Shown one piece after another: positions 32,744 through 42,589 of a stretch of DNA of 64,000 nt (positions within the stretch are counted from its first letter, which is position 1; every line of letters begins with the position of its first letter). The notes under the pieces are model-generated. The model searched no databases, was not told the DNA's origin, and worked only from the letters and a program-made list of their open reading frames with translations. The position numbers and the translations under genes were made by a program. Source of the stretch: Gemmatimonadota bacterium (lineage in GTDB: Bacteria > Gemmatimonadota > Gemmatimonadetes > Palauibacterales > Palauibacteraceae); contig JAJEEM010000059.1 of NCBI GenBank assembly GCA_022820995.1, positions 1 through 64,000 of the forward strand. The letters are read 5' to 3'.

Positions 32744-34489
32744 CTAGGGACAGACGGGCCCGCTGCTGGTGGGGATACCGCCGAGCCAGGCGCGGAACGC
32801 GGCGGTGTCGGGGACGCAGAGCCCTTCGTTGTTTCCGAACGAGAAGTACGACAGAGCTCCCATCTGCAGGAAGCTCTCCGGCAGGGATCCGGTGAGGTCG
32901 TTTCGGTTGAGGAAGAGCGTCTCGATCATGCCGAGATTGCCCAAGGTGCCGGGCACGTCCCCCGACAGGAGGTTCCTCGACAGCCCGAGGAAGGTGAGGC
33001 TGGAGAGACTGCCCAACTCGGGCGGAATCGGGCCCGAAAGACTGTTGGTCGAAAGGTACAGGGTCTCGAGAGCCACGAGGTCCCCCAGTTCCGGCGGGAT
33101 CTGACCGCTGAGGCTGTTCGTATGCAACGACAGCTCCTGCAGATTCCCGAGGCGTCCGAGTTCCGGGGGAATCGAGCCCGTCAACCCGTTCCGGTTCAGG
33201 TACAGCACCTCCAGGTTCGTGAGGTTGCCCAATTCGGCGGGAATCGGACCCGCAAGCTCGTTGGAGGGAAGCGCCAGCAACCTCAGTCTCCGTAGCCTGC
33301 CCAGGTCCGGCGGGATGGACCCGGTCAGGGCGTTCGTCGACAGGTAGAGCGCTTCAAGAGCAGCAAGATCCCCCAGTTCCGGCGGAATCGGACCCGTCAG
33401 ACGATTGGTGTGCAGCGACAGTTCCCGGAGTTCCCCCAAACGACCCAACTCCGGCGGGATGGACCCGGTGAGCATGTTCCGATTGAGCCACAGAATCTCC
33501 AGGCTGTTGAGAAGTCCCAGATCCGGCGGGATGTCCCCCGCGAGTTCATTCGTGTGCAGGGACAGCGACACGAGCCGCGCGAGTCGCCCGAACTCGGGCG
33601 GAATCGATCCCGTCAGTTCGTTCGTCGAGAGCCACAAGCCTCTCAGGGCGGAGAGGTGCCCGAGTTCGAGAGGGATGGATCCCGTCAGCTCGTTCGAGTG
33701 AAGCGACAGCGATGTCAGTCCGGTCAGCGCCCCCAATTCGGGCGGGATCGGCCCCGTCAGTTTGTTGAGGGCGAGCCACAGGTGCTCCAGGTTGGCGAGA
33801 CCGGCCAGTTCACCGGGGATGAGGCCGGTGAGGTTGTTCGAGGACAGGTACAGCCCCCGGAGGGCCGCGAGGTCGCCGAGCTCCGGCGGGATCGAGCCCG
33901 ACAGCTTGTTCGCCATGAGCGACAGCTCCGTCACCCGACCGAGGCTGTCAACGCGTACGCCGTGCCAACTCCCGAGCGGCGCGTCCGTGAGCCAGTTCTC
34001 GCTATCGGTCCAGCCGGGACCGCCGGTGGCCTCGTAGATCGCCGTCAACGTGGCGCGATCCGGGCTGGGGACCGTCTCGGCCTCGACCGTCACCGTGAAG
34101 CTCTGCACCGCCGTGAGCCCGCCGGGATCCCGGGCGGTCGCGGTGATCGAGGCGGTGCCCCGCCCCGCCGCCGCGAGGGTTGCCCCGCTTCCCGACAGCG
34201 AGGCGGAGGTCACGCCCGAGTCGGAAGTCTCGACACCGAACGTCAGAGGATCCCCGTCCGGATCGCTGAAGTGCGAAATGAGGTCGATCGTCGTGACCTC
34301 GCCCACGACCATGGTCTGCACCGGAATCGCCACGGTTACGGTGGGAGAGCGGTTGGCGGGAGGAGTGGGAGGGGGGGGCGCGGGTTCAGCGGGACTGCCA
34401 CCGCACCCTGCTGCCCAAATCGAAAACAGCGTTGATGCGGCGGCGAACGAAAGCAGCCTTTCGGCGGCGCCCACCTGACGCTCGACCAT
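32744..34489 (-). CDS. leucine-rich repeat lipoprotein (plant-type LRRs)
   Basis: A 581-residue surface lipoprotein. The leader ends in AAGC, followed by a Pro-rich linker, a cadherin/Ig-like domain (about 45-140; DPDGDPLTFGV), an LRR cap (TDSENWL) and 15 repeats of 24 residues with the L-x-G-x-IPPELGxLxxL pattern typical of plant receptor LRRs. It ends with a Cys-bounded cap (CVPDTAAFRAWLG). Such proteins in bacteria mediate binding to other cells or polymers; in symbionts they count as eukaryote-like proteins. ATG 34489 has GGAG upstream. The regular repeats also show as DNA repeats. Confidence 0.85.
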   Translation of the reverse strand: MVERQVGAAERLLSFAAASTLFSIWAAGCGGSPAEPAPPPPTPPANRSPTVTVAIPVQTMVVGEVTTIDLISHFSDPDGDPLTFGVETSDSGVTSASLSGSGATLAAAGRGTASITATARDPGGLTAVQSFTVTVEAETVPSPDRATLTAIYEATGGPGWTDSENWLTDAPLGSWHGVRVDSLGRVTELSLMANKLSGSIPPELGDLAALRGLYLSSNNLTGLIPGELAGLANLEHLWLALNKLTGPIPPELGALTGLTSLSLHSNELTGSIPLELGHLSALRGLWLSTNELTGSIPPEFGRLARLVSLSLHTNELAGDIPPDLGLLNSLEILWLNRNMLTGSIPPELGRLGELRELSLHTNRLTGPIPPELGDLAALEALYLSTNALTGSIPPDLGRLRRLRLLALPSNELAGPIPAELGNLTNLEVLYLNRNGLTGSIPPELGRLGNLQELSLHTNSLSGQIPPELGDLVALETLYLSTNSLSGPIPPELGSLSSLTFLGLSRNLLSGDVPGTLGNLGMIETLFLNRNDLTGSLPESFLQMGALSYFSFGNNEGLCVPDTAAFRAWLGGIPTSSGPVCP

Positions 34490-34552
34490 TCCCACTCCGA
34501 AGCTCTTTCCGGGAAGCGATGCAACCACTATAGCGTCGGCTGCGACACGGCT

Positions 34553-35140
34553 TCAAGGCGGCCCCGGTGCCCCTGGGCGAAACCTGGAAATCCAGCGGCG
34601 CACCCAGCGGATCGACACGCTCGAGCCGACCGCGAGCACGCTCGCCAGCAGGTCGAACCCGATGTCGAACCAGTCGAACGTGCGGCTGGGCAGGAAGAAC
34701 TGGATGCACTCGTCCACCACGCCGACCGCCGTCGTGACCGCGATGGCGAGCACGGCCGGCACCGGGACGCGCCATCCCCGGGCCTTCCGTTCCACCAGGG
34801 CCTCGTGGATGATGAGCGCCAGCACCGCGTACTCGATGAGATGGGAACGCTCCGCCGCGTCGATCCCGCGGGCCAAGCCGAGGACGGCAATCGCCGCGAC
34901 GCCCAGCGCGAAACCGACTTCCACGCCGCGCGACCCCTCCCTCAGCCCCTGGACCAGGATCATCACGCCTATGAGAAACATGCCGATGCTGAACAGGGTG
35001 GGCGTGAGTTCGAGCAACCCGCTTTCGCGCAGCGCGTCGGCCACCGTTCGCGCGAGATCGGCCGTCGTGTAGATCGCCACGACTACGGCCAGCGCCCACA
35101 GCCACAGGCGCCTCTCCCGGTTGGACGAGAAGTCCGGCAT
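34553..35140 (-). CDS. VanZ-like membrane protein
   Basis: A 195-residue protein with five to six hydrophobic segments. The DAAERSHLIEYAVLALIIHEAL and VDECIQFFLPSRTFDWFDIGFDLLASVLA stretches match VanZ-like proteins (E-Y and DE-x-Q...R-x-x-D-x-x-D pattern). ATG 35140 has GGAG 6 nt upstream. Function unknown; the VanZ family is linked to envelope stress or glycopeptide resistance only in a few cases. Confidence 0.75.
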   Translation of the reverse strand: MPDFSSNRERRLWLWALAVVVAIYTTADLARTVADALRESGLLELTPTLFSIGMFLIGVMILVQGLREGSRGVEVGFALGVAAIAVLGLARGIDAAERSHLIEYAVLALIIHEALVERKARGWRVPVPAVLAIAVTTAVGVVDECIQFFLPSRTFDWFDIGFDLLASVLAVGSSVSIRWVRRWISRFRPGAPGPP

Positions 35141-35260
35141 CCGCATCTCCATCCCGGCCAGCGTGGATGGCCACCCCGTGAACCATCGCGCAACGAGCCG
35201 TATGATTAGAAAATCACGCCCTTTTTGTCGCTGAGACGCTGAACCGCAGGGGAAGTTCCG

Positions 35261-36358
35261 ATGAAGGTAACCATGATTCGAGCTACGGTCGCGGTGGCGC
35301 TGGTCGCCGCGGTGTCGATTCCGGTCGCGCTGGCGCAGGATGGCGGGGCGGTGCCGCGCACGCCGGACGGGCGACCGGACCTGCAGGGGAACTGGACGAA
35401 CGGGACGATCACGCCCATCGAGCGGCCCCGGGGGTTCGAGGCCGTGCTCACGCCCGAGCAGGTCGCCGAGATCGAGGGCGGCAGGCAGGAGTGCATCGAG
35501 GCCAATTCCCAGCTCAGCGATCCCGACCGCGGCGCGCCGGCGGCGGGCGGTGTCTCGATCGGCTGCGACTTCATCCTTGAGGCGGCGGCCGGCGGCACCG
35601 GCGGCTACAACGTCTTCTACCTCGACCGGGGGGATCAGGTCGCGGTCGTGAACGGCGAGCCGCGCAGTTCCCTCATCATGACTCCCGAAGACGGCCGCAT
35701 CCCCGAGCGCACGCCCGAAGCCCGGCAGCGCCTCGGCCAGCTCATGGCCGCCCGCGGCCGGCACGGCGAGTTCGACAACCCCGAGAACCGACCCCTCTCC
35801 GAGCGCTGCATCGTCTCCTTCGGGTCCAACGCCGGCCCTCCGATGCTCCCCAACTACTTCTACAACAACAACTACACGATCGTGCAGACCTCCGACCACG
35901 TCGCGATCATGACGGAGATGGTCCACGACACCCGCATCATCCCGATCGGCGTCGCTCCCGAGGGCAGGGAGACAGGCACGGCGGACGAGGCCGACGGTCC
36001 GCGACCCTTCCCCGACGCGATCCAGCCGTGGTTCGGGGACTCCCGCGGCTGGTGGGAGGACGACACCCTCGTCATCGAGACGACGAAGCTCAACCCGCAG
36101 CAGTTCACCGCCTACCGCGAGTTCTTCGGCGCGAGTCCGAACATGAAGATCACGGAACGGCTCACGCGCGCCGACGCGAACACGATCACCTACGAGTTCC
36201 TGATCGACGATCCCGACACTTGGGAGAGCCCGTGGGGCGGCGAGGTCCCGTTCGTGAAGATGGACGACCTGCTCTACGAGTACGCCTGCCACGAGGCGAA
36301 CTATGCGCTGGAGAACGTCCTTCGCGGCGCGCGGGCGCAGGAACGGGACAACCCGTAG
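35261..36358 (+). CDS. exported protein of unknown function
   Basis: A 365-residue secreted protein with a signal peptide cleaved near ALA-QD. It starts with PRTPDGRPDLQGNWTNGTITP, a motif seen in a large family of exported proteins from Gemmatimonadota and Acidobacteria that has no known function. Later marks are RCIVSFGSNAGPPML, NNNYTIVQTSDHVAIMTEM, RGWWEDDTLVIETTKLN and a YEYACHEANY end. Beta-rich, likely periplasmic. Ends 12 nt before the first tRNA of the second cluster, which is on the opposite strand. Confidence 0.75.
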   Translation: MKVTMIRATVAVALVAAVSIPVALAQDGGAVPRTPDGRPDLQGNWTNGTITPIERPRGFEAVLTPEQVAEIEGGRQECIEANSQLSDPDRGAPAAGGVSIGCDFILEAAAGGTGGYNVFYLDRGDQVAVVNGEPRSSLIMTPEDGRIPERTPEARQRLGQLMAARGRHGEFDNPENRPLSERCIVSFGSNAGPPMLPNYFYNNNYTIVQTSDHVAIMTEMVHDTRIIPIGVAPEGRETGTADEADGPRPFPDAIQPWFGDSRGWWEDDTLVIETTKLNPQQFTAYREFFGASPNMKITERLTRADANTITYEFLIDDPDTWESPWGGEVPFVKMDDLLYEYACHEANYALENVLRGARAQERDNP

Positions 36359-36369
36359 GGCGGAGGGAA

Positions 36370-36442
<73 letters not shown>

Positions 36443-36502
36443 GTACGACATCACAACTTCGTGCGCGGAATCGCCACCGCAAGCCGCCCCGGGTCGCGAC
36501 GA

Positions 36503-36575
36503 TGGAGCCGAGGGGATTCGAACCCCTGACCTCTGCAATGCCATTGCAGCGCTCTCCCAGCTGAGCTACGGCCCC
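36503..36575 (-). tRNA. tRNA-Ala (GGC)
   Basis: 73 nt. Anticodon loop ATGGCAT lies between CTGCA and TGCAG; acceptor GGGGCCG/CGGCTCC with one G-U pair. Confidence 0.95.
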
Positions 36576-36639
36576 GCGCTTCAACTTCCACCTTCCGCGG
36601 ACGGGCTGTCGCCTTTCCCGTCCACCCTGCTTCCGTCCA

Positions 36640-36711
36640 TACCCCCAAGGGGAATCGAACCCCTATCTCCACCTTGAAAGAGTGGTGTCCTAGCCGTTGG
36701 ACGATGGGGGC
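36640..36711 (-). tRNA. tRNA-Glu (TTC)
   Basis: 72 nt. Anticodon loop CTTTCAA; acceptor GCCCCCA/TGGGGGT, with the G1-U72 pair often seen in tRNA-Glu, and discriminator A. Confidence 0.95.
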
Positions 36712-36739
36712 TCGTGCCGCTGTCGTCCCCTGTTTGCCA

Positions 36740-36814
36740 CGCGCCCGCCAGGACTCGAACCTGGGACCCCCGGCTTAGAAGGCCGGTGCTCTGATCCAAC
36801 TGAGCTACGGGCGC
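36740..36814 (-). tRNA. tRNA-Arg (TCT)
   Basis: 75 nt. Anticodon loop CTTCTAA lies between CCGGC and GCCGG; discriminator G. Confidence 0.95.
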
Positions 36815-36840
36815 CCGCCATCCCGTTCCAAGCTGCTCCA

Positions 36841-36912
<72 letters not shown>

Positions 36913-36914
36913 GA

Positions 36915-36987
36915 CAGGGGCGGAGGGACTCGAACCCCCAACCGCCGGTTTTGGAGACCGGTGCTCTACCAATTGAGCTACGCCCCT
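36915..36987 (-). tRNA. tRNA-Trp (CCA)
   Basis: 73 nt. Anticodon loop CTCCAAA lies between CCGGT and ACCGG; discriminator G, as usual for tRNA-Trp. Confidence 0.95.
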
Positions 36988-37028
36988 CTGCCGCTTCCCG
37001 CGAACCGGCCGATGGCGGCCCGTGGCAA

Positions 37029-37101
37029 TGGCTGGGGGCGGAGTCGAACCGCCGACACCGGCGTTTTCAGCGCCGTGCTCTACCGCCTGAGCTACCCAGC
37101 C
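37029..37101 (-). tRNA. tRNA-Phe (GAA)
   Basis: 73 nt. Anticodon loop CTGAAAA lies between CGGCG and CGCCG; acceptor GGCTGGG/CCCAGCC, discriminator A. Confidence 0.95.
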
Positions 37102-37136
37102 CTTTGGCAGCCTGTGGCAAGAGCCCTGCTGCCCTA

Positions 37137-37209
37137 CTCCGGGGGTGGGATTCGAACCCACGACCTAGTGGTTAACAGCCACCCGCTCTGGCCACTGAGC
37201 TACCCCGGA
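37137..37209 (-). tRNA. tRNA-Asn (GTT)
   Basis: 73 nt. Anticodon loop CTGTTAA; acceptor TCCGGGG/CCCCGGA, discriminator G. Anticodon GTT belongs to the Asn/Asp/His/Tyr set that receives queuosine, which is relevant to queG in this window. Confidence 0.95.
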
Positions 37210-37247
37210 TCGTACCCCCGTCCCGCAAAAGGGATCGGAGAGCAAAA

Positions 37248-37279
37248 CGCCTCGCCCCGCAGCTTTGCGAGGCGAGGCG
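37248..37279 (-). terminator. rho-independent terminator after initiator tRNA
   Basis: On the minus strand a 9-bp GC stem (CGCCTCGCC/GGCGAGGCG, with an inner CGCA/TGCG hairpin) is followed directly by TTTTGCTCT, just after the 3' end of tRNA-fMet. Confidence 0.65.
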
Positions 37280-37284
37280 AGAGA

Positions 37285-37358
<74 letters not shown>

Positions 37359-37432
37359 GCGCGACCCGCAGGATACAAACGCACGGGGGAGGTGTCAACC
37401 TCGAAACCGCCACCCGAGCGCCCGTCGCCAGG

Positions 37433-39211
37433 CTAGGCCGTGGCCGACCCTCCGCCCCACCCGCGCGGGTCCGGTCCTCCCGTCAGTCGCCCGGTATCCG
37501 GGTCGATTCCGACCGCGTGAAGTTGCGCGACGAACGCGTCGTTCGCGACGTCCAGACCGCGTCCCTCCAACTCCTCCTTCAGGTGATGGTACAGCTGCGG
37601 CTCCAGCTCGAGGAGGTGGTCCTCCCAGTGCCAGCGGGGGACGGATACCGCCTCCAGCGCCGACATGCCGAAGTCCACCGCATTGCTGATCGTGTGCTGG
37701 ACGGCGCCGAGGATGCGGGTGCCGCCGGCCGCGCCCGTCACCAGGATCGGCTGTCCGTCCCGGAGCACGATGGCGGGTGAGATCCCCGTGATGCGTGCCT
37801 TCCCGGGCGCGATGCTGTTCGGTCGGCCCGCCACCGGGTTGAACTGGAACATGCAGTTGTTCCAGGTAAAGCCGAGCCCCTCGGTGACGACCCCGGAAGC
37901 GGAGCCCAACGTGTGCGTGAGCGCAACACAGTTCCCGGCCCGGTCCGCCGTCGAAAGGTGCGTCGTGTCGGGTCCCTCCGGCGGCTCCTCCACGACATCG
38001 GGGGGGAGCTCGCGCCGGTCGATGTAGCCTCTCAGTTCGGCGGCGCGGTCCTTCGACACCAGGACGTCCGTCGGGTCGTCGATGAACTTCGGGTCGCCGT
38101 GGTAGCGGCGCCGGTCGATGAAGGAGAGGATCTGGGCGCGGCCGAGCAGTTCGACGTGCTCCGCCTTCCCGTGTTCGAGACCGGGCACGTCGTAGCCCTC
38201 GAGGAGGTTCAGGATCTCGATGACCTGCGCGCCGCTGCCCGGCAGGGCGTTGGAGAACACGTCGTGGCCGCGGTACGTGCCGTGCACCGGGTCGTAGACA
38301 TCGGGCGTGTACGCCTCGAGGTCGGCCATCGTAATGAGGCCCCCGTTGCGCTCGAAGTCCGCCGCGATGCGCTCGGCGATCTCGCCCCGGTAGACCGCGT
38401 CCGCGCCGCCCTCGGCGATGAGTTCGAGCGTGCGGCCGTAGTCGGGCTGCACGAGTCGTTCCCCGGCCCGCCACGGCACACCGTTGTTGAGAAATATGCG
38501 GGCGGAGGCGTCGGTCGTCTGGACCTTCGTGAAGAACGGAACGACGCCCGAGGACGACTCCGTCCGGGTCGTGAAGCCGCGCGCGAGGGCGCCGGGAATC
38601 TCGAAGCCATCGTAGGCGAGCCGGATCGCCGGCTCCACGAGTTCGGCCCACGGCCGGGTCCCGAACCGGCTCCACGCCTCCCACAGCCCGGCGACCGTCC
38701 CGGGAGTCACGACGGATTGATAGCCGATCTGGTTGATGTCGCCGCGCACCTTCCACCGGTCCGCGTGTCCGTAGATCCGCCCCTCGAGCGCGCTCCGGTA
38801 GATGTCCGGCGTGGCCCGGCTCCCCGCCCGCCCGTGGAAATCGATGGACGTGGCGCGCCCGGTCCCCGCGTCGTACACGACCATGCACCCGAAGCCGCCG
38901 ACCCCGGCCGAGAACGGCGTCGTGATGAACTGCGCGAAGGCCGTCGCGATGGCCGCGTCGATCGCGTTGCCGCCGCGCCTGAGAGCGCCGACCCCGGCCT
39001 CCACGGCGATCGGCCCGCGCGCGACGACGATCCCGCCGCCCGGGTCCGTGGCCCCCGCATCCGAGGCGTCCACCGAACTCTCCCCGCCGTCCGCTCCGCA
39101 CGCGGCGAGCGAGCCGGAGGCCACAGCGCCCATCCCGGCCGCCGCCGTCGCGATGAAGGCCCTTCGTGACTGAACATCCGCGGGTCGGAGGCCGGTTCCG
39201 TCGGTCTTCAC
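37433..39211 (-). CDS. ggt: Tat-exported gamma-glutamyltransferase
   Basis: A 592-residue Ntn-hydrolase precursor with a Tat leader (SRRAFIATAAAGMGAVASG) and AACG just after it. The autocleavage and nucleophile threonine is in PDTTHLSTAD (about 395); other family blocks are GGNAIDAAIATAF near the N-terminus, NNCMFQFN, and GAAGGTRILGAVQHTISN in the small subunit. It cleaves gamma-glutamyl bonds such as those of glutathione, in the periplasm. Monocistronic and divergent from the cobalamin gene. Confidence 0.9.
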   Translation of the reverse strand: MKTDGTGLRPADVQSRRAFIATAAAGMGAVASGSLAACGADGGESSVDASDAGATDPGGGIVVARGPIAVEAGVGALRRGGNAIDAAIATAFAQFITTPFSAGVGGFGCMVVYDAGTGRATSIDFHGRAGSRATPDIYRSALEGRIYGHADRWKVRGDINQIGYQSVVTPGTVAGLWEAWSRFGTRPWAELVEPAIRLAYDGFEIPGALARGFTTRTESSSGVVPFFTKVQTTDASARIFLNNGVPWRAGERLVQPDYGRTLELIAEGGADAVYRGEIAERIAADFERNGGLITMADLEAYTPDVYDPVHGTYRGHDVFSNALPGSGAQVIEILNLLEGYDVPGLEHGKAEHVELLGRAQILSFIDRRRYHGDPKFIDDPTDVLVSKDRAAELRGYIDRRELPPDVVEEPPEGPDTTHLSTADRAGNCVALTHTLGSASGVVTEGLGFTWNNCMFQFNPVAGRPNSIAPGKARITGISPAIVLRDGQPILVTGAAGGTRILGAVQHTISNAVDFGMSALEAVSVPRWHWEDHLLELEPQLYHHLKEELEGRGLDVANDAFVAQLHAVGIDPDTGRLTGGPDPRGWGGGSATA

Positions 39212-39332
39212 GTCACGACTCCTTTTGGGCGGTGCCCGGTGGCGGCGTTTCGCCGCGGGCTGTTAAGGTTCGCCCCTCAGCCTGGCGCACGACGCGCGGC
39301 ATGCGGCCAAACCCCATTACGGCCAATCTCGA

Positions 39333-39911
39333 GTGAAAATCTACACGAAAGGCGGGGACGGAGGGGAGACGGGTCTCCTCGGCGGGGCGCGGGTCTCGAA
39401 GGACGATGCGCGGGTCGCGGCGTACGGCACGGTCGACGAACTCAACGCCGTGATCGGGGTGGCGCTCGCGCTCGACCCGGAGGGCGCGACGCTCGGCGAG
39501 TCCGGCCCGGCGCTCGGGGCCGTCCAGGAGGACCTGTTCACGATCGGGGCGCGCCTCGCCTCCGCGAACCCCGAGCGGTTGCTGCGAAAGGGCACGATTC
39601 CCGCCCTCTCCGCCGACCGGATCGACGCGCTCGAGGCCTGGATCGACACGCTGGACGCCGAGCTTCCCGAACTCGATGCCTTCGTTCTGCCCGGCGGGTC
39701 GCCCCTCGCCGCGCAGCTGCACATCGCGCGCACCGTCTGTCGGCGGGCCGAACGGGGCGTCACGGCTCTCCTCGATGCCCAGCCGGATCTCGCCGAAGAC
39801 GTCATCCCCTACATCAACCGTCTCTCCGACCTGCTGTTCACCCTCGCCAGGGCCGCGAACCGGCGCGCCGGCCGCGAGGACGCGATGTGGCTGCCGCAGC
39901 GGCGTCGGTGA
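39333..39911 (+). CDS. ATP:cob(I)alamin adenosyltransferase, PduO type
   Basis: A 192-residue trimeric-type adenosyltransferase. KIYTKGGDGGETGLLGGARV is the ATP-binding N-terminus, followed by YGTVDELNAVIGVA, LPGGSPLAAQLHIARTVCRRAER and a C-terminal YINRLSDLLFTLAR. It makes adenosylcobalamin from cob(I)alamin and ATP. GTG 39333; the stop overlaps the next ATG (TGATG). No cobalamin riboswitch was recognised in the 120-nt leader. Confidence 0.93.
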   Translation: MKIYTKGGDGGETGLLGGARVSKDDARVAAYGTVDELNAVIGVALALDPEGATLGESGPALGAVQEDLFTIGARLASANPERLLRKGTIPALSADRIDALEAWIDTLDAELPELDAFVLPGGSPLAAQLHIARTVCRRAERGVTALLDAQPDLAEDVIPYINRLSDLLFTLARAANRRAGREDAMWLPQRRR

Positions 39912-40788
39912 TGCGAACTCCGTTCCGGCTCTCGCCCCCGGGCGCGGACCTCCGCGGTGACTACTGGTCGGAAGCGGCTCCCGGCGAGTCTGCGGCTCCC
40001 GCCGAAGCCGCCGCCCCCGCCGAGGCCGCCAGCGAGGGCGCCGACGCCGCGATCGTCGTGTGCCACGGCTTCAAGGGGTTCAAGGACTGGGGCTTCTTCC
40101 CCCATCTCTGCGAACGACTCGCGGAGCAAACCGGGATCCCCGTCGTCTCCTTCAACTTCGATGGCTCCGGCGTGCGCGACTCGGATTTCGACGACCTGGA
40201 AGCCTTCAGTCACAACACCTTCTCCCGCGAACTCTGGGACCTGGAAGCGATCCTCGATGGACTCGCGACCGGCCGGCTCGGCGACGTGACGGTCGCCCCG
40301 GCCGCGCGCTTCGGCCTGCTCGGACACAGCCGGGGCGGCGCCACCTGCATCCTGAAGGCGGGTCTCCGGTCCCAGGTGCGGGGGCTCGTCACGTGGGCCT
40401 CGATCTCCTCGGTCACCCGCTACGAGAGCTTCGCCGACCGGTGGGAGGCGGGGGAGACCGTGATCATCCCGAACGCGCGCACGAAGCAGGACATGCCGCT
40501 CGAGCGGAACGTGCTCGACGACATGCGCGCGAACCGGGAGCGCCTCGACGTGCTCGCCAGCGCCGCGAGCCTGCGGATTCCGGTCACCGTGGTGCACGGG
40601 ACGGCCGACGAGTCCGTGCCCTTCAGCGACGCCTGGCGGATCGCCGACGCGGTGGGCGACCTTGCGCGGCTCGTCGGGGTAGATGGAGGGACGCACACGT
40701 TCCAGGCCGGACACCCCTTCGCGGGGACGACGCCGGAACTCGAAGAGGCGATCGACGCCTCGGTCGAACTGTTCACGCGCGCACTGAA

Positions 40789-40792
<4 letters not shown>
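39911..40792 (+). CDS. alpha/beta hydrolase
   Basis: A 293-residue alpha/beta hydrolase. The oxyanion region is VVCHGFKGFKDWGF, the nucleophile elbow GLLGHSRGGATC, the acid in VHGTADESVPF and the histidine in GGTHTFQAGHPF. An Ala/Glu-rich repeat (EAAAPAEAA) interrupts the N-terminus. Cytoplasmic; it is overlapped by the genes on both sides. Peptide or ester substrate unknown. Confidence 0.85.
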
Positions 40793-41322
<530 letters not shown>

Positions 41323-41329
41323 CCTGCGG

Positions 41330-42565
41330 ATGAAGAGCTTCGACTACGTCATCGTGGGCGGAGGCCTCGCCGCGGTCTCGGCGGTGGACGGGATCCGGGA
41401 CATCGACGGCGAGGGCTCGATCGCCATCTTCGCGGAGGAGCCGGACCCTCCCTATCACCGGCCTCCCCTGTCGAAGGAGTTCCTGCAGGCGGAGGGAGCG
41501 CCGCGCGACCTGCTGCACGTGAAGCCCGCGCGCTGGTTCGATGACCGGGCGGACGAACTCACGCTGTTCACGGACGCGGCGGTGAAGCGTCTGGACGCTC
41601 GCGCCATGACCATCCACACCGCGGCGGGAGACGCGTTCCGGGGCCGTCGCATTCTGATCGCCACGGGCGGGCGGGCGAAGCGGCTCGAGGTGCCGGGAAG
41701 CGATCTCCCCGGCGTGTCGACCCTCCGCACGGCCGCCGACTCCGAGCAACTGCGCGAGATCGCCCGCGGCGCGTCGCGCGTCGTGCTCGTCGGCGCCGGC
41801 TTCATCGGGATGGAACTGGCCTCATCGCTGTCGAAGTTCGACGTCGATGCCGTCGTCCTGGAGGTGGAGCCGCGCGTCTGGGCGCGCGTCTTTCCGGAGA
41901 CGATCGCGAGCTTCCTCCGCCGCTACTTCGAGGAGCGCGGCGTGCGATTCATGATGGGTTCGGGCGTGGCCGCCTTCGAAGGCGAGGGACGCCTTGCGCG
42001 GGTCCTGCTCGACAGCGGCGAGGAGGTCCCCGCCGACCTCGCGGTCGTGGGCGTCGGGATGTCGCCGAACGATGAGCTCGGCGCCCAGGCCGGCCTTGCG
42101 ATCCAGGATGGGATCGTCGTGGACGGGTTCGCCGAGACGACGGCCGCCCACATCTACGCGGCGGGCGACGTGGCCCGCTTCCCGGACCCCATGGGGGGCG
42201 GACTCTCGCGCCTCGAGCACTGGGACCACGCCCGCGCTCACGGGCGCCACGCGGGGCGCAACATGGCCGGCGCGAGGGAGGCGTTCGACCACCTCTCCTA
42301 CTTTTTCACGCACGTGTTCGACCTCAGCATCAACGTGTTCGGAGAGACGGCCGGAGTGGACCGCACGATCGTCTCCGGCGAACTCGGCTCCGGCCGCTCG
42401 ATCGTCTACTGCGTGGCGGACAATCGGCTCACGGGCACGATCCTCATCAATGCGACCGGCGCCATGGAGGACTGCCGGGCGCTGGTGCGCGCGCGCCCCA
42501 CGGTAGAGGATCTGTTGAAGGAGTTCGAGAAGCCGGGCGTGCGCCCCGGCGAGTTGGTGGGATAG
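41330..42565 (+). CDS. FAD-dependent NAD(P)H oxidoreductase (ferredoxin/rubredoxin-reductase type)
   Basis: A 411-residue two-dinucleotide-domain flavoprotein: YVIVGGGLAAVSAVDG (FAD), PPYHRPPLSKEFL, LIATGGRAKRL, VVLVGAGFIGMELASSL (NAD(P)) and IYAAGDVARFPDP. The C-terminal domain has HWDHARAHGRHAGRNMAG, as in ferredoxin reductases of oxygenase systems. Starts 8 nt after the preceding gene. Partner protein unknown. Confidence 0.88.
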   Translation: MKSFDYVIVGGGLAAVSAVDGIRDIDGEGSIAIFAEEPDPPYHRPPLSKEFLQAEGAPRDLLHVKPARWFDDRADELTLFTDAAVKRLDARAMTIHTAAGDAFRGRRILIATGGRAKRLEVPGSDLPGVSTLRTAADSEQLREIARGASRVVLVGAGFIGMELASSLSKFDVDAVVLEVEPRVWARVFPETIASFLRRYFEERGVRFMMGSGVAAFEGEGRLARVLLDSGEEVPADLAVVGVGMSPNDELGAQAGLAIQDGIVVDGFAETTAAHIYAAGDVARFPDPMGGGLSRLEHWDHARAHGRHAGRNMAGAREAFDHLSYFFTHVFDLSINVFGETAGVDRTIVSGELGSGRSIVYCVADNRLTGTILINATGAMEDCRALVRARPTVEDLLKEFEKPGVRPGELVG

Positions 42566-42589
42566 AGGAGTTGGCGGGATAGAGGGCTG

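Noticed and set aside
32880-33960. regular DNA repeats resembling a CRISPR array
   Set aside because: The 72-bp period is the coding reflection of the 24-residue LRRs; there are no spacers between identical repeats and no cas genes.
39212-39332. possible cobalamin riboswitch ahead of the adenosyltransferase
   Set aside because: Only a short GC hairpin is visible; no B12-box-like sequence was recognised and the leader is too short.
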